Position numbers and translations under genes: made by a program | Shown: one piece after another, positions 13,601 to 27,000 of the stretch | How positions within the stretch are numbered: position 1 is the first letter of the stretch | Layout: each line of letters starts with the position of its first letter | Notes under the pieces: model-generated | Told to the model about the DNA's origin: nothing | Databases searched by the model: none | The model's input: the letters and a program-made list of their open reading frames with translations, nothing else | DNA from: Campylorhamphus procurvoides | Taxonomy: Eukaryota > Chordata > Aves > Passeriformes > Dendrocolaptidae | Direction: 5' to 3' | Assembly: GCA_013396655.1 (NCBI GenBank) | Contig: WBMV01000441.1 | Span: 310,001-374,000 of the forward strand | Length of the DNA: 64,000 bases

Positions 13601-16600
13601 AGCAAACAAGAATTACAAAAATTCTGTTCAAACTCGTAAGTTTCCTCTGACTCAAAAGGGCATTTTCTTGCAGTTTTGGTTTAATGTTTTCAATCATTTT
13701 AGAATTCAGGTCACTTCAAAAGAAAAATGTAATTTCAAATTAAAATGCAAGTAATTTCACTCCCATAACATTAGAAAATTCTATGTAGTCCTGAGTATAT
13801 GGATCTTTCCCTTAAAAACTAAGAACATTTTTAGGTTTTCAAAAATTCCTTTTTATCCCCAACAAAATCTGTTTCCCAGATTGCATCCCATTCACATTTC
13901 AGCCTCTCCTTACAACACCACTGAACCTGTAAATCAAGTGAAAATGTATTTCAGAATATGTAAAATAAAAAGGTTACACTGTGTAAACTACACACTAAAT
14001 GTCAGTGCTACATTATTTCATACTGTTGTTCACTGATCTTTTCTATCACTTCCTTTTTGAAGGACTGTGTATAAATGCTGCAGAAGAGGTGAGGTAAACA
14101 TTATACTCAATGGTAATTTTCTGTTCAGCATAATTACAGAGAGAGAAAGGCAAAACAAGTGTAATGACTCATAAAAGATTAGCAAATTATCACATGTAAG
14201 TAGAACTCTTGTGATGACATCTATAGAGGAACCTCACTGGTGATCTTATATTTGACAAATCAAAACCATGACAGAAGACATCAAAAGACTGGGGAAAACT
14301 CCTAATGTACCTCTGAAGAGAACTCACAGTCAGCAGACTGAGATGGGAAGAAGTCATTCCACTCTAGCAAGACTATCATGTTATGAATAAATAAGAAATG
14401 CATATAACTGCATCTTCATGCTCTGGTCACTCTTGAGGTATTGATTTCCAAAGTCCATCAGAAGATTTCCATAAAAGTTGCATGGCTAAATCCCAGAGAC
14501 AGCAATAAAAATCTCAAGAATCCACTCAAAGCATTTAAAGACTGCTTACTCTTGAGTATCATTAGGTATAAAGAAATCTCAGGTCTGTACTTAGACAATA
14601 CACAATGCAGAAGAAAAAAAAATAGAGCAAAACTTAATCCAAAATGTAAAACACCACTCAGGAAGAGAAAGCATTTTGGAAAGTTTGTGCCATCCATGTT
14701 TGACTGAGTACAAACAGAAACTCACGTGTAAGCTTGTGAGGCCTTTTTTTGAGACTGATAAGCTTTTATTAACATCAACTTTCTGTTAAAAAAGTTGGTT
14801 TCTGCCTTGTATTTTTCAACTGGTACCTCTATCTACAGTGGGAGGTTTATCCACCATTAGTGCTGATACTTTCTGATTTGAGTTTGCTTTTGTGTCAGTT
14901 ACAGAACCTTGAAAAATAGATTAATGCAGTCTTGAAAAAATTGTAAATAACATGAATCACATTTACAGTGAAGAAACAGCAAGGGTTTGTCAGTCTAAAT
15001 TAGCATCCTAAATTGTGTTTAAAAATCATCATCAACTAGAAATGTTTGGTGTGATACTTTTAAAATAATTCAAAATTAACTTCTAGTAGTAGAGAAAATC
15101 AACACCTGAAACATCAATACAGAGGTATAACACTTTTTACCCTAGTTGGTGATGAGGGCATGCGTGGCTTTGTATCATGCCTCACATTCTCACTTAATCA
15201 GAGAAACAATAGAACTTTTTTTTTAAATTCTCTCAAATAGCAAGTCCTTCAATGAGGCAATTACTCCTACAGAGTCAAATTTTGGACTGAGATGTTACGG
15301 AAAGAGAATTTGGCCCAAGAGACATGCAATTATACCAGGAATTAGCCTTAACAGGTAAAAAGCTAAAGTTGTTTGACCACCCTCTTGTGTAAAAAAAAAA
15401 NAAAAAAAACCATCATTCAGAATTCACAACTTTTCTGAGGACTTGCTTTACTTCAAGATCCACAGAAAGCAGACACAAGAGTCCTCCCCTTATTAGAGGG
15501 CAATCTGCTCTTCACAGGTGTCTCACTCTGGGAACCCAGTCTTGCCTTCTCATGAGAACAATTGTACAGGGTCAAACTGAAAGTACATCTCCTCTCATAA
15601 ATAGTTTCTAACAGTCATCAACAATGGGAGCCTCGTAAGAAGTTTATAACTTCTATAACTTGATAAGAGCTTTTAGCAGATAAACATGCAGTGATAATTT
15701 CTCCATGCTCACAACTTCTAGCAATTTGCATCTCAGTTAATTCTTCAGCAGAGAGGGCATTTTTAATAGGAACTTGGTAGGATTTTCTTCATGAAAGTGA
15801 CCATTTCTGAAGTCATGTAAACTTTTAGAGTCCACAATGCCCTGCAGAAAGCAGTTCTGCAGCTCAGCCAGAATCCATGCAAAGAACACCCTCTGTCTCT
15901 CTGCAAGACTCAGCCTGGTTCTCCTCTTCTTTCTCCTCCTTTCATAAACTCTGGGATTTCTTTCATTCTCTTTCATCACTCTGTCCAACCTAAAGCACTT
16001 CAAAATTTCCTGAGCCCTAGCTGATCACTCCTACATGGAAGATGGCCGATAGACTAGAAAGTTTGGTCCCTTCAAACATTATGAATTACATATGCTACTT
16101 GTCTGTCATATTAATCTGGAGATCAAGAACATTTCAGGGCTCTTCCAAATAGACTACTACGGCTTCTGTCTTTGTAATTAATATTCTTGTTCTCTAGTTT
16201 TGTTATGTGAGGAAACAGTAGGCCACAATATCACCTTATTTGGGTTGAATATTTAGTCAGGTGCACTGGTCATCTTACTGGTATCTCAGGTAGTTAAGAT
16301 CCAAGCTCAGATAAACAAAGATCATTAGCACCACACTGAATCAGGAGACAAAATCTTGTTATCAATAACACTCAAAAAAGCCTTAACAATCCTGGAAGCA
16401 TGTTGTAATATATTCCCTATAACCCACATTGCAAGGCATATAAAACAAACAGAAGTCATGACATCATTTTCAATTATCAGAGTCTGAGTGAGATCCCCAA
16501 CTAAGAGAACATGCTCTGCCAAGTGCCTGAAGAAACCCATAACCTCCACAGGCATCACCTTGGAAGTTACAGGATCTGTTGTGAGCCTGAAGGAATAATT

Positions 16601-19600
16601 AACTAGAGATGGTCATGATACTGCAGACAGATGGTAAGGAACTAGCCAGGGAATGTAGAAGCCTTCCTACAATGCCTTTTTGACAAATTCATGCAGTCTC
16701 CCAATTCAGAATGATCACATAAAGTGAACCTCAAACTAAGTGCTTTCTACAACCAAAAGGCCACCTTAGTGACCATACCTGTTCTCTCAAAACCCTCATG
16801 TTGAATTCCAAAACAGATTTCTGACTTTGGAGGAAAACTTAAAGGAAAAGGTTTGTATTGAGTTCCCTGTCAGAAAAATGACATATTCCAAAAGCAGAAA
16901 AATGAAGTAGAGTTGATACTCTCTGGTAGTGGTTAATTTTTCTTTTCAACTTTCATTGGGAATCTCAGTCAATTTATACCACAAGAAGAATCTATCTTCT
17001 ATCTAGGATGGGCAATTTTCACTCATTGTCTTTTTCTACTTGAAAAATACTTTCAAGAACGTGTCCCTACACAGGAGAAATGATCTAATCAGACACCCTG
17101 AGTATAGATAATCCCTTCACCCAGATTTCTTCCAGTGTAGTGGATGAGACACTCAAATCCATAAAATCATATGCTCATCAAAAAAAAAAATCATAGCTAT
17201 TTATTATACCATGCTGTTGGGTTTATTGTCCATTTACAAAGATCTTTTTTTCTCAGAATAGTGCAAGTACTCAGAGAAAGACTGCAATGTGAAGTTTTGT
17301 CAAGATCCTTGCTAACTTTAAAAATCTTGAGCAAAATTTTTATTTGAAAATAAACACAGGTATAAATAGCATTGGCCCAGCTTTGTATTTATACAAAGAA
17401 CTCAAAGTCTTGTCACTTCTGCAAGAAGCACATTTAGAAAGTCTTTGATAGAGGTTTTGAAACCTGAGGATTCAAACATAGGCCTGAGGTCTTTTAGAAT
17501 GGTACAAGTTGCCAGAAAGTAGTTATAAAATCTGAGCTACAAAAGGTAGAAAGCTTTGCCAAGATGACTGTTTTCCCTGTGACATCTGGAGGCTGAACAG
17601 CCATGTGAATTTCTGCTCACTCCCTGGCACAGGTAAGGTGTCCTAAAAGAGGTCTCAGCACCTGGTTTGGTGCAAATTGAGCCTGTCTTTTGCTAAAGCA
17701 GCAAGAATTCTCATGCTATAACAAATGTAACAGGTACATACTTGTCAAATGCTTTTACCAAAGCTGGCAGAGATAGAGGCATCAGTTGCTGCACCCCCTT
17801 GACAATGTTATTATTTGACTTCTCAGCATGTCTTGCAGGTGATACCATCTCCCAAACCTGACTGTAGTCTCCCCCTTACACACTGAACAAACGTTACCCT
17901 TCTCACAGTTATAATCTTGTTATAAATTGTGTGAAAACTTCTATGCAGTCATGCTTCTGTAAAGCAGCCTAACTTAGCTGCATTTTCCAGGGGAAAACAT
18001 TTTTGTACAATCACAGTATGCACCAGGACAGATCCTGGTTCAAAAATAAAAAGCTACAATGTCTTACGTAAATCTGGGTGTTGAGTGAAGAAAGGGCAGA
18101 GATGTGGAGGTCATAAATATTCTGGCTTTGCTCACTCCATATGCTCTGAAGTTCAACTATAAATAGCCTTCAAATTGCTACACACTTCAAGAAAGTTGAG
18201 TAACACAGCTTTCACTTTGTAATGTGAGGGCAAAAGTCTAATAATGCCACAGAAGGGCAGGGGAGAAGAACTGCTGAAGCCATGTAGACATCTGCTGAAA
18301 GGGTCCTAGCTGTGAATTTCCATAGAGCGAACCAGCTGGCTTTAACACAGACAAAGAAATGAGAAAGTACAAGGCCAGTCAGAACAAGGTCAGCTCTGTG
18401 TAGGGAGCAAACAAAGCTGCTAAACACTGACGTGAGTGGTGTATGGGAAGAAGGGAACAGCCACACACACCTCTGGCCTCCATACATACAGTTCCCAGCA
18501 AATTCTTTTCCCTTTCTGTAACAATCAAGGCAAGTGAGCCACAGCATTTCAATAAGAAAGAATAAAAGTCTAATCAATATTAGCTTATTATCGAACATTC
18601 ATATTATCATGCTACTTTTCTTTTGACAGTTACATCTAAGAGTTCTCAAAATATTCAAAAGAACACCCACTATATATTACTTCTTCTTCAAAAACATCAC
18701 AAAAAAAAGAAAAAAAAACTCAGTTTCAATAATCTCCCTAGTTATCACAATCCATTTATTTTGAAAATAGAAAGGAGACTTTTTTTTTAATTAAAAGCCT
18801 TCTATTCCAGGCATCTAGTATTTGATCCATTTTTCACAGGAATGCTTCAGAAAACATCTATGCTTAGGCCACAGATCCGTACATACAACTCTTCCTCTCA
18901 GAAGTGTCTAGATGAGGTAAGCTCATTGATCTAAGATTTTGTGGATATAGAGTTTTTGAAGGGCAGCCAAAACTTTCACATCATTTTTCTGCTCTTGAGG
19001 TTTTGCTTCTTGTTCCTAAAATACTTAAACATACTTACATTGCAGACAACATTATGCTGAGGAGCATGAAGTGGGAAAGGTCAAAAAAAGAAAGGCATCC
19101 TTAACGTTTTGTTTTGTATTTCAAGTTGACAACCAAGGGCAGATTTTATTCTAAAAATAGGTCTTGAGTTCTGTACTGAAAAACAATGTAAGTTGGGTTT
19201 GGTTTGCTTGTTTTTTTAAATGTGGCCACATTCTTTTATCTGGCACTCTTTGAAGATGCACAGGTTCAATTGCTTGGCCCATGTTTACTATAAACACTTT
19301 CTGATGATATGAAGGTGACCTTTCTCCATAGAACTCCCATCTCATGAACATTGTCTCTTTTAAGTCCTTTGAAGGACCCTTCATAACTGAAGTAGGTAAT
19401 CTAATTGACTATGTAAAGATTCTGAAAGCACTTACTCGGCTTCAGAGCAAAAAAGTTGCATGCTGTGCTTGGAGTATTCATCAGTGTTAGGTGTTTATTC
19501 AGAATGCCAAGTCTTTTGCCATGAGTCTGCTAGTCCTAAGCAGCTTCCAAATGAGGGATGCTCTCTCCCATGGAGTATGTTTTTTTCCTTCAACCTTAAC

Positions 19601-20159
19601 TAGTCTCATGTCAAAGAACAAGTTTCATGCCCAACTTCTCTGTTTCTGGAGAAATTTCAGTCCTCCAAACTGAAGGGCTGAAAACCAGTGCCTTCACCCC
19701 ATACTTAGAAAAATCCAAAACCTGATTTACCAATCTTCCGACAGGATGAGGTGTTCCAATTTGCATAAGTGGTCACTGGCACTTAATAATTCTGTCTTGC
19801 ACCTGCTATGAGACACACATATATATCCCCATGAGAGGATGGCAAATTTCTGATATACAGAAGCATTAGCAATACAGCAATGTCATGAAATCAAACAATT
19901 GTGTGAGGTAAGATTCAGATTCCTTTAAAATTAAAACAGGTCAGTTCAAATTGTCCAGGTCATCATAGATAATTGCATGGTTATTCAAGCTCTCATTTTT
20001 CACAGTTTGAAACATGTTGTTCAAACTATGATCAAAAGATAGTGTTTTCAATAATTGCAAGCAAGATCATAAAACCATTCCTCTCTAGAATTTCAAAATT
20101 AACACATATGAAGAATTAATTCTGTTAGTCCTGAACTACAGAAAAATCTTGAAATTTGA
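7621..20159. other. Long AT-rich non-coding stretch
   Basis: I find no gene that can be supported over these 12.5 kb. Frames such as 10,581-10,985 minus, 15,737-16,003 minus, 16,325-16,558 minus and 18,212-18,598 minus are short, overlap frames on the other strand or lack domain motifs. Simple tracts include an A-rich AAAC-type run at 9,182-9,213, a poly-A at 12,134-12,148, G7-A-G5 at 13,554-13,566, a poly-A holding one N at 15,391-15,408, and A-runs near 17,180 and 18,700. It is best read as intron or intergenic DNA. Confidence 0.6.
15391..15408. repeat. Poly-A tract with one unresolved base
   Basis: Ten A, one N at 15,401 and then eight A. The N shows that the assembler could not settle the homopolymer length. 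There is no recognisable retroposon body directly upstream of it. Confidence 0.9.
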
Positions 20160-20552
20160 TGTCCTGGTTCCAGCCAGGACAGGGTTAATTTTTGCAGTAG
20201 CCAGAAGGGTACATGGCTAGGACCCAGACATGTCATTTGTTGGTATGGGAAAGGGGTTCCCTTCCAGGTCAGCATAGCGTGGCAGAGTGAGGGGTGAGGT
20301 ATTGCTGGGGGATTTCCATGAGACTTGTTTTTTTCTTGTAACCTTCTTGTTACTGTTACCATTTGTTTTCTTATCTCATCGATGTTTCCAGTGTATTGTT
20401 CTTATCTCAACCCATGGTCTTTACCTTTTGTACTTCCAACTCTCATCTCCAGCCCATGGCAGAGGGAGGATAAGGGGGACCAAGCAAGCAGCACATGATT
20501 TGAAGAGTCTCAGTGGGAGCACTAAATTGGGGAGTATTATTCCTAAACCACA
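20160..20552 (+). mobile_element. Solo LTR of an avian endogenous retrovirus, copy 1
   Basis: The element starts TGTCCTGGTTCCAGCCAGG and ends CCTAAACCACA, so it has the TG...CA ends of an LTR. Near its 3' end it has the conserved block with ttgttcttatctcaaccc and ccttttgtacttccaactc, followed by a gca-rich tail. Flanking pentamers are tttga on the left and tatga on the right, an imperfect 5-base target duplication. There is no retroviral internal sequence on either side, so it is a solo LTR left after recombination between two LTRs. It shares its 3' half almost base for base with the LTR at 56,069-56,538. The open frames at 20,099-20,565 belong to it and are not genes. Placement in an ERVL-like family is from memory of avian LTR consensus sequences. 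Confidence 0.8.
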
Positions 20553-22641
20553 TATGATCAGGTGATTTTTTATTTTCTGCGGCCAAAGTTTAGACCTATT
20601 TATGGAACAATCAAAAGCACCTGCAGAAAAATCAGATTTGTTCTGCAGGATAATGTACAGCTGTCCTGATAGCTTTGTCTAGACCAGGAAAAGTGATTCA
20701 TACTCTGTTTGGATTAGCTAATGTGATTATTGCTTCAAGGTTGTTTCACTAGGAATTAAAACAGTGAATGCCACAACTCAAAATGCAGTGAATATCAGTC
20801 CTTGCACTAAAGAGCCACATCTTTTTATCTCAAGGCTGCAACAGCTTTCTCAAGCATCTAAAGTCCACAGTGACATGGCAGCACCCCCTGGCTAAGCTTT
20901 CTAATTAATGAACGAAGCTGAAGGACCTTCTTGTCACCTATACAGCATAACAACTACAGTCACTGAAATAATATGAACTAGAAATGCCAACTCAACCTCT
21001 CTGCACTGAGGATGCAGTTCTTACAACAATTTGTTGAATGATCGAGACCCAGAAATGTTTTAAATTACATTTGGTTTTAAGCCAATTAAATGTTAGAGAA
21101 AGAAATGGGAAAAAGAAATTCAATACATGACACATCACTTGCAATCAGCAAATTTCTCTCTCTTGAGAATATTTTGCAGAAGTCTTTGCAAATAAAAGCC
21201 ACTGAAGATATCACTAGAGTAAAAGTGTGCCAAAACATTATTCAGGCAAAGATTGTTTGAAGATGGGGACTAGTTCCTCTGAGTAGAGTACTTGAATACA
21301 AACCTTACTAACATTCATCTCCTTTTTCCAGGACTTCATGACAGCCTTTTAAGCAAATTGTATCTCCAAAAAGTTTTCAAAACCTTGACCTCCTTCGTGT
21401 AGAGCAGGTTTTCATACAGATATGAGATAGAACAGTCTTCAGGGCAGATAGTTTAAATAGTAGTTTAAGTCATAGTTTAAATTTGATTTAACTAAGGAAC
21501 TTTATTAAAATACAGAGTTGTTTTTTAAGCATATGGACTGGATTGTATGCACATAATCTCTTCACAAGTAAAATTACTGTAAGTTATGCACGCTGTCTCA
21601 CAATTTGCACACACAATCTTAATTTGTGCTCACAGGAAGTTCCCACCTGGAGAACTGCAAATTAAAACTGAGGTCAGTGGAAGCTCTAAAAACTTCACAC
21701 CCTAACGTAAAGTACCATGGGCAGGTATCAGCTGAAAATGCAGACTTCCTGGTCAAAAAATGATTTGACTGGGGAACATTTGGTTTATTGGCTCTGAGAA
21801 AGACATCTACATCACCCAAGGTAAAATCTGCTGTCCCCTCATGTTGAAGTTTTATTCTAATTAGCACTAAGCATTGCTGCTGAGGTAGCCCAGCAGGTCA
21901 GATGGACACTACAAAAAACTAAGTGAGCTCCCCAGAAAGCAGTCATCCTGGTCTATGTTGAGTAGAAGTAGGACGAAAGTCAAGGTACTAGTGAGAGTTT
22001 TTCTGATGCTCTCTTCTGTGCTGCTAGGGAGAGGAAATGAGACTGTATGAAGAACTAAGTAACAGTAACAAAATTTCTTCTAGGAAATGATACTCATGTA
22101 CTCATTTAAGAAGGCTTGTGAGACAATGAAAGCTGAAACAAATAGAAGAGCGTCCAAAGTTCTGTTGTCTCCCACCTCTCTTGTTACAGAAATGGGGACT
22201 GATCATAAATACATCTATATAGTAACCAAAATAAAACATGCCAAAAGCACCAAAGGCAAAGCTTAAAATTTAATGTAAATAGTAAACTCAAGTTAATAAT
22301 GCAATCTGCTTAATATGGAAAAAGAACTTAATGACTCTTGACAGATACTTCTTACAAGCACGACATATATATACCCTGATTGATATGTGTCCTACAAAAG
22401 CCACCATGTAAATAACCAAAAAGTAGGGAAACCACTTTTATTTTCTGTTCTTTTCCAAAATTTGTGTTTGTTTACTGCAGGCACCTATGCCTGTGTACAG
22501 CATGTGATCTGCTTCCTAAAGATTATGCACTGGTACAACTTTCAAGTACTTCCATCCCATCTAAGGGATAGAGAGAGTGGGATGCACAACAGAAATGTTC
22601 CACTTTGCACAAGTTTTTGTGAAATGCATTTGTATGAATTC

Positions 22642-22680
22642 GGGGGGGGGGGGGGGGGGNNNGCGCGGGGGTAGGCGCGC
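22642..22680. repeat. Poly-G run with assembly gap
   Basis: Eighteen G (22,642-22,659), three N (22,660-22,662), then a short GC-rich piece, gcgcgggggtaggcgcgc. The flanks return at once to ordinary AT-rich sequence. This looks like a poorly sequenced GC-rich simple repeat whose true length is unknown. The open frames running through it on both strands are artefacts. Confidence 0.85.
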
Positions 22681-23992
22681 AGGAAAATGGCCCAAAGCAG
22701 ATACAGCATTACCTTGTTGCTAACCATTGGTTATCTTGTTTTTAAGCTGTTATCCCACAGTTCATGGGCATTCTAGCCATACGCAGGCTCATGGTTCAGT
22801 CAAAACTTAGTCCAGTATGTACTGGCACTTTGAACCAGGGCTGTACAAAGTTCATCCTTCCTTTATTTTTACCTAAACACCACTCACCATCATTTCAGCT
22901 GTACAAACTGCTGATGCCATTTCTATTATAGGCCCTAGGGTTTTAAACTGCATCCATCAATATATGTATATCTATCCACTCTAAGATTTAAAGATAGATT
23001 AGGTCATTAGGTTTGAAACTTGCAATTACAGTTATCATATAACAAATAATGTAATAGGATTTTCAAAATTTGTATAAGCATTTTAAAAGCAGGTTTTAAA
23101 TCCTTTTTTTTGGGGGGGAGGGTGGTGGTAATAAAAGAAGGCAGCTAAGGACAGAATTATAATATTTAATCACTGAGAGAATTATGATCCTCAAATTCCT
23201 GCAGGAGTTTACAATTTTATCTGCTGTAATATATTTTATGTCTATATTATAAGTAGCATGGGACAAAAAAATTTTTCAAATATTAGAAATTTGGTAATCG
23301 GGATCATTTCTTGCAATTAAAAATTAAAAGAACTCTTCACAAAATGCTACTAAGGATCATTCCAAACATAATGAACATTTTCACCTGTTTTGCAAGTAAT
23401 TAGAAAGTTAGAAAACTGCATCACTCAATACTGCTTGGACATTTCATCTCTAATAGACAGATATTGATGTTCTGCTAATACAAGTGTTCTGCAAAAATGG
23501 CTTCTCAAATACAAGGCATCTTGCACCTAATTCAGGTAGGATTCTGCACCCATCTGAAGCAGCACTTGCAGGCCAGATGATGATCTAAAGAGTTTTAAAT
23601 TATGTTATGCACTTGAACTCTACCCTGAATCTCGCTTGACTATGAAGCTAAAGCAAATACCTCACATGTAGACAGTTGTAACTGGACACCTATTTTAGCT
23701 GTCAATCTCAAACTGAATCCTGCCTCTCTCCTTTTTAGTAGGTTATGATCAGACTTCCAACACCTAAAATCAAGCAGCACTGGACTCTTCTTTAAATTTC
23801 ATAAAGCAGGAACAAGGTAACACACACCGTGTTTTACTCTTGCCAGGTAACTCAAGTCTCTTCTTTAGAGCTACTACTGCCATTAAAATAGGACATAGAA
23901 ACTTTGAATGTAGGTTCACTATCTGACAACAAAATGAATCACAACTCAAGGTGTATTAAATTTAATCTTGTGTAGATTGTGGGGTTTGTTGT

Positions 23993-24034
23993 TAGTTTGT
24001 TTGTTTGTTTGGGGTTTTTTTTTGGGGGGGGCGG
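23993..24034 (+). repeat. TTTG simple repeat joined to T and G homopolymers
   Basis: Four to five TTTG units run into GGGG, a T run of nine and a G run of eight. This is simple sequence, and the two open frames crossing it on opposite strands are by-products. Confidence 0.8.
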
Positions 24035-27000
24035 TGAAAAAGAAAGGGAAATGTCTAAAAAAGGTGTTCTTTGCAGATTCTGTATACTGTCTCAGGAATT
24101 TTATTTGATGATGCACCATTATTACTCTTCTCCAAACACCGGGTTGTTTCATACATTTTTGAACAGAGGTTTCAAGATTAAAAAGAATAACTTAAAAAAA
24201 AAATAAAAATTACTACTATACTTTTGAACAGGCAAAAAAACATAATACTATGAGACCTATGAGACTACTGCTGCACTTAACTGTATCATTCCAAGCCATA
24301 AAATTTAATTGCCGGAAAAAGATATTCAGGCCAATCAAGTAACACAAGATGGTGGTAAAAAAACACAATTGTAGCTGTTATCCAACTTCTAGATGTGATA
24401 ATAACAGTGAAAAGGTAAATTCCAACCAGAAGCTTTACTAGTGCTGAAAATGCTGAAAGGGGGCTCCACCTTTACCTTTTCCATCAAAATCAACCACCTA
24501 AAGAGTTTTTATTATATGAGATTCACAAAGTGAATTTCAGAGTATCTGCAATGGTTATGTGCAGGGCTCGACTCTCTTTTCTCTGACAGATCTAGGCCAT
24601 CTGAGCAGCTTTTAAACTTCCTTCATCACCTCCAAGACTGAAACTGAAAACGAGGTAGGCAGTACTCAGCTTATAAGCTTTATAGTATTGAAGGCTAGCA
24701 AAGAAATTGAACACATGGAGTTAACCATGAAGGGATATGATGCTATTTTAATAAGCAGCATTAATGATTGTGGAGTCTGTTGCTCTAGTCCTTTAGCTTT
24801 CCCTGGAAAAGCTCTTATGTTAAACAGATCTTTGAGCAACTGCTGTAGTCAAACCAACCTGGGCTACCAAATGCAAGAGATAAACGGAAGAGTAAGATAG
24901 AAAGGACGGATTGTGTTTTAAAATCCACTTTATATTTTACTGTGTTTGATTCTTAATGTTAAAAAATAACCTTGGATTTTAAATCTTTCTGTTTCATTCA
25001 ATTCTGGCCACAAATCAGTTTAGACTGACCAAGGAAGCCTGGTGTTGAAGGTCAGTGTGTGCTCTGGAATGGCAAAATGATGGCTACGCTCAAAGACAGA
25101 AAAAGTGCTAGAGGCTTGAAAGCACTCGGAGGTATGAGGAAGTACCCTCAAATAGCAATGAAAGGGGAAACAAATGAGACCTAATTCAGGAATCATGACA
25201 AGTTCACTGCATATTAAACTGGCAAATAAAAACTCTCACAGAAAATTACTACTGTAAATTATTATGCTGGTAAAAAGAAAACCAAGGAATTATACACCCT
25301 CTTATTACATACCTATTTAATGTAGTTGGCATTACTATTCATTGGGGTGGAGGGACATTTAACCTCTTCCCCAGTGTTGGTTTTGTTTTCTTCAATGCTA
25401 GAAAGTAAGTATTTATACAAGTTAAGAATGAAAAGGCCTTACAAATCAGGCTTCCATAGAAAGTCATAGGCAGACATGCTTTTCTCCAATGTATGGTTAG
25501 ACATTTCTGGGAAACACTAATGATATGTCTTCCAATATTATGAAAAGAGCACAAAATAAAAATAGAACAGAAGGCAGAGACCAGGTACAGTTTCTTTTCT
25601 CCAAAATGGAAAGGACTATTCAACGCCTCTACAAAATTAGCATTATGTAAGTCCTCCCATAACGGTATTATGTGAAACATTGGCTACTGTGACCCAATGG
25701 AAAGAATATGACAAAGCATTTGTCAAAATATGAAGCAGTACTTTTCTTACATTTTCATTTCCTTCTTCTATTAGATTCTAGTCCCACTTGTTTCTGTCTC
25801 TGGCCACTGTCGAAGTTCCTTAACATAAAAACTTCTGATTTCATTCACTAAAGAGATCTAATGGATAAAAACTGAAAGTCTTTATCAAGACCACAGTCAC
25901 TGGAGAACCTCAGCAATAACTGACAAAAACAAAACAGAGAAATTGTTTGTCCACTGTGCTATTTCCTTTTCTAGTGGTCTCCAATCACTTATTTCATGGA
26001 CAATGAAATAAGTTCAAGAATCCTCCTGACCTGCGGGGAAAGGAGAAACTAAAGAGAACAAGCATTTCAAATAATTACTTCTACCAGAAACAATCACATT
26101 GTGGGAGCCCACATATCATTATGTATAGAGTTCCAACATTTACCCCCTCTGCCTCCAGAGCTACCTGTAGTCTAATACCTGAAATCATTATGATAGGTCT
26201 GACTCACCCTTTGGCAAAGACCAACTGAAAAAAATGTTAATTAGCCAACAAACAACAACCCCAAAAGTGGTAAGGCAGAGAAAGTTGCACCTTTAAGTCA
26301 TTACAAAGTGTCATTGCTATGATGATCATCACTGTGGATCTGAATTTCAAATCTCACTGCTGAACCAGGAATATATAGTATATATAGCAAAACTATGCAC
26401 GTCTATCTCAGGGCTTCTGTTGATAATGTAGACCAATACACACTAATTTCCTGACTCTTACATATGGCTATTCATATAGAATCAGTTCATGTTGCTTTAG
26501 GGATTTATATACTAATGGAGATGCAAATGTATTTTGCATGCAAGGGGAAGAACCAGCTGTAAATAAAAAGGTAAATAAATACATCTGTGGAGGGACAGTA
26601 ACTTAAAGTCATAATGGCCTGGCCAGTAAACAGAGAAATGTTCTTTTTTCAGGTGCTAAATAAAAGTTATACAGATCTTCTGGTAAAGACCAGAATACAT
26701 GCAAAAATTAAAAGAAGCAGACAGACATAAATCATGTCTCCAGGAAAGAGGCCATGAATTACCAATTGCTTCAGTTAAGACACTGAAAGAAAGACACAGA
26801 GATTGAAATATGCAATTCAGAATAGCTGTGGACATAGCATTAAATCACATCTTTTTATTTTCTCCAATAAAACATTAAAGTTTAGGTAGGATTGGGTATA
26901 CACGGATGTCCATTTTACCTCTTTGTTTAATGGGTAGAAAGTTTGGGAGAGTAAAAAATATTTTGCTTTAAAAATCTGGCTTGAATCATTCACCAGTGAG

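Noticed and set aside
16325..16558. Minus frame with a gag-like flavour
   Set aside because: No retroviral motif such as a zinc knuckle or major homology region, and neighbouring sequence shows no LTR or pol remnant.
19151..19384. 77-codon minus frame with protein-like composition
   Set aside because: No splice sites fit well, no domain is recognised and the length is within chance.
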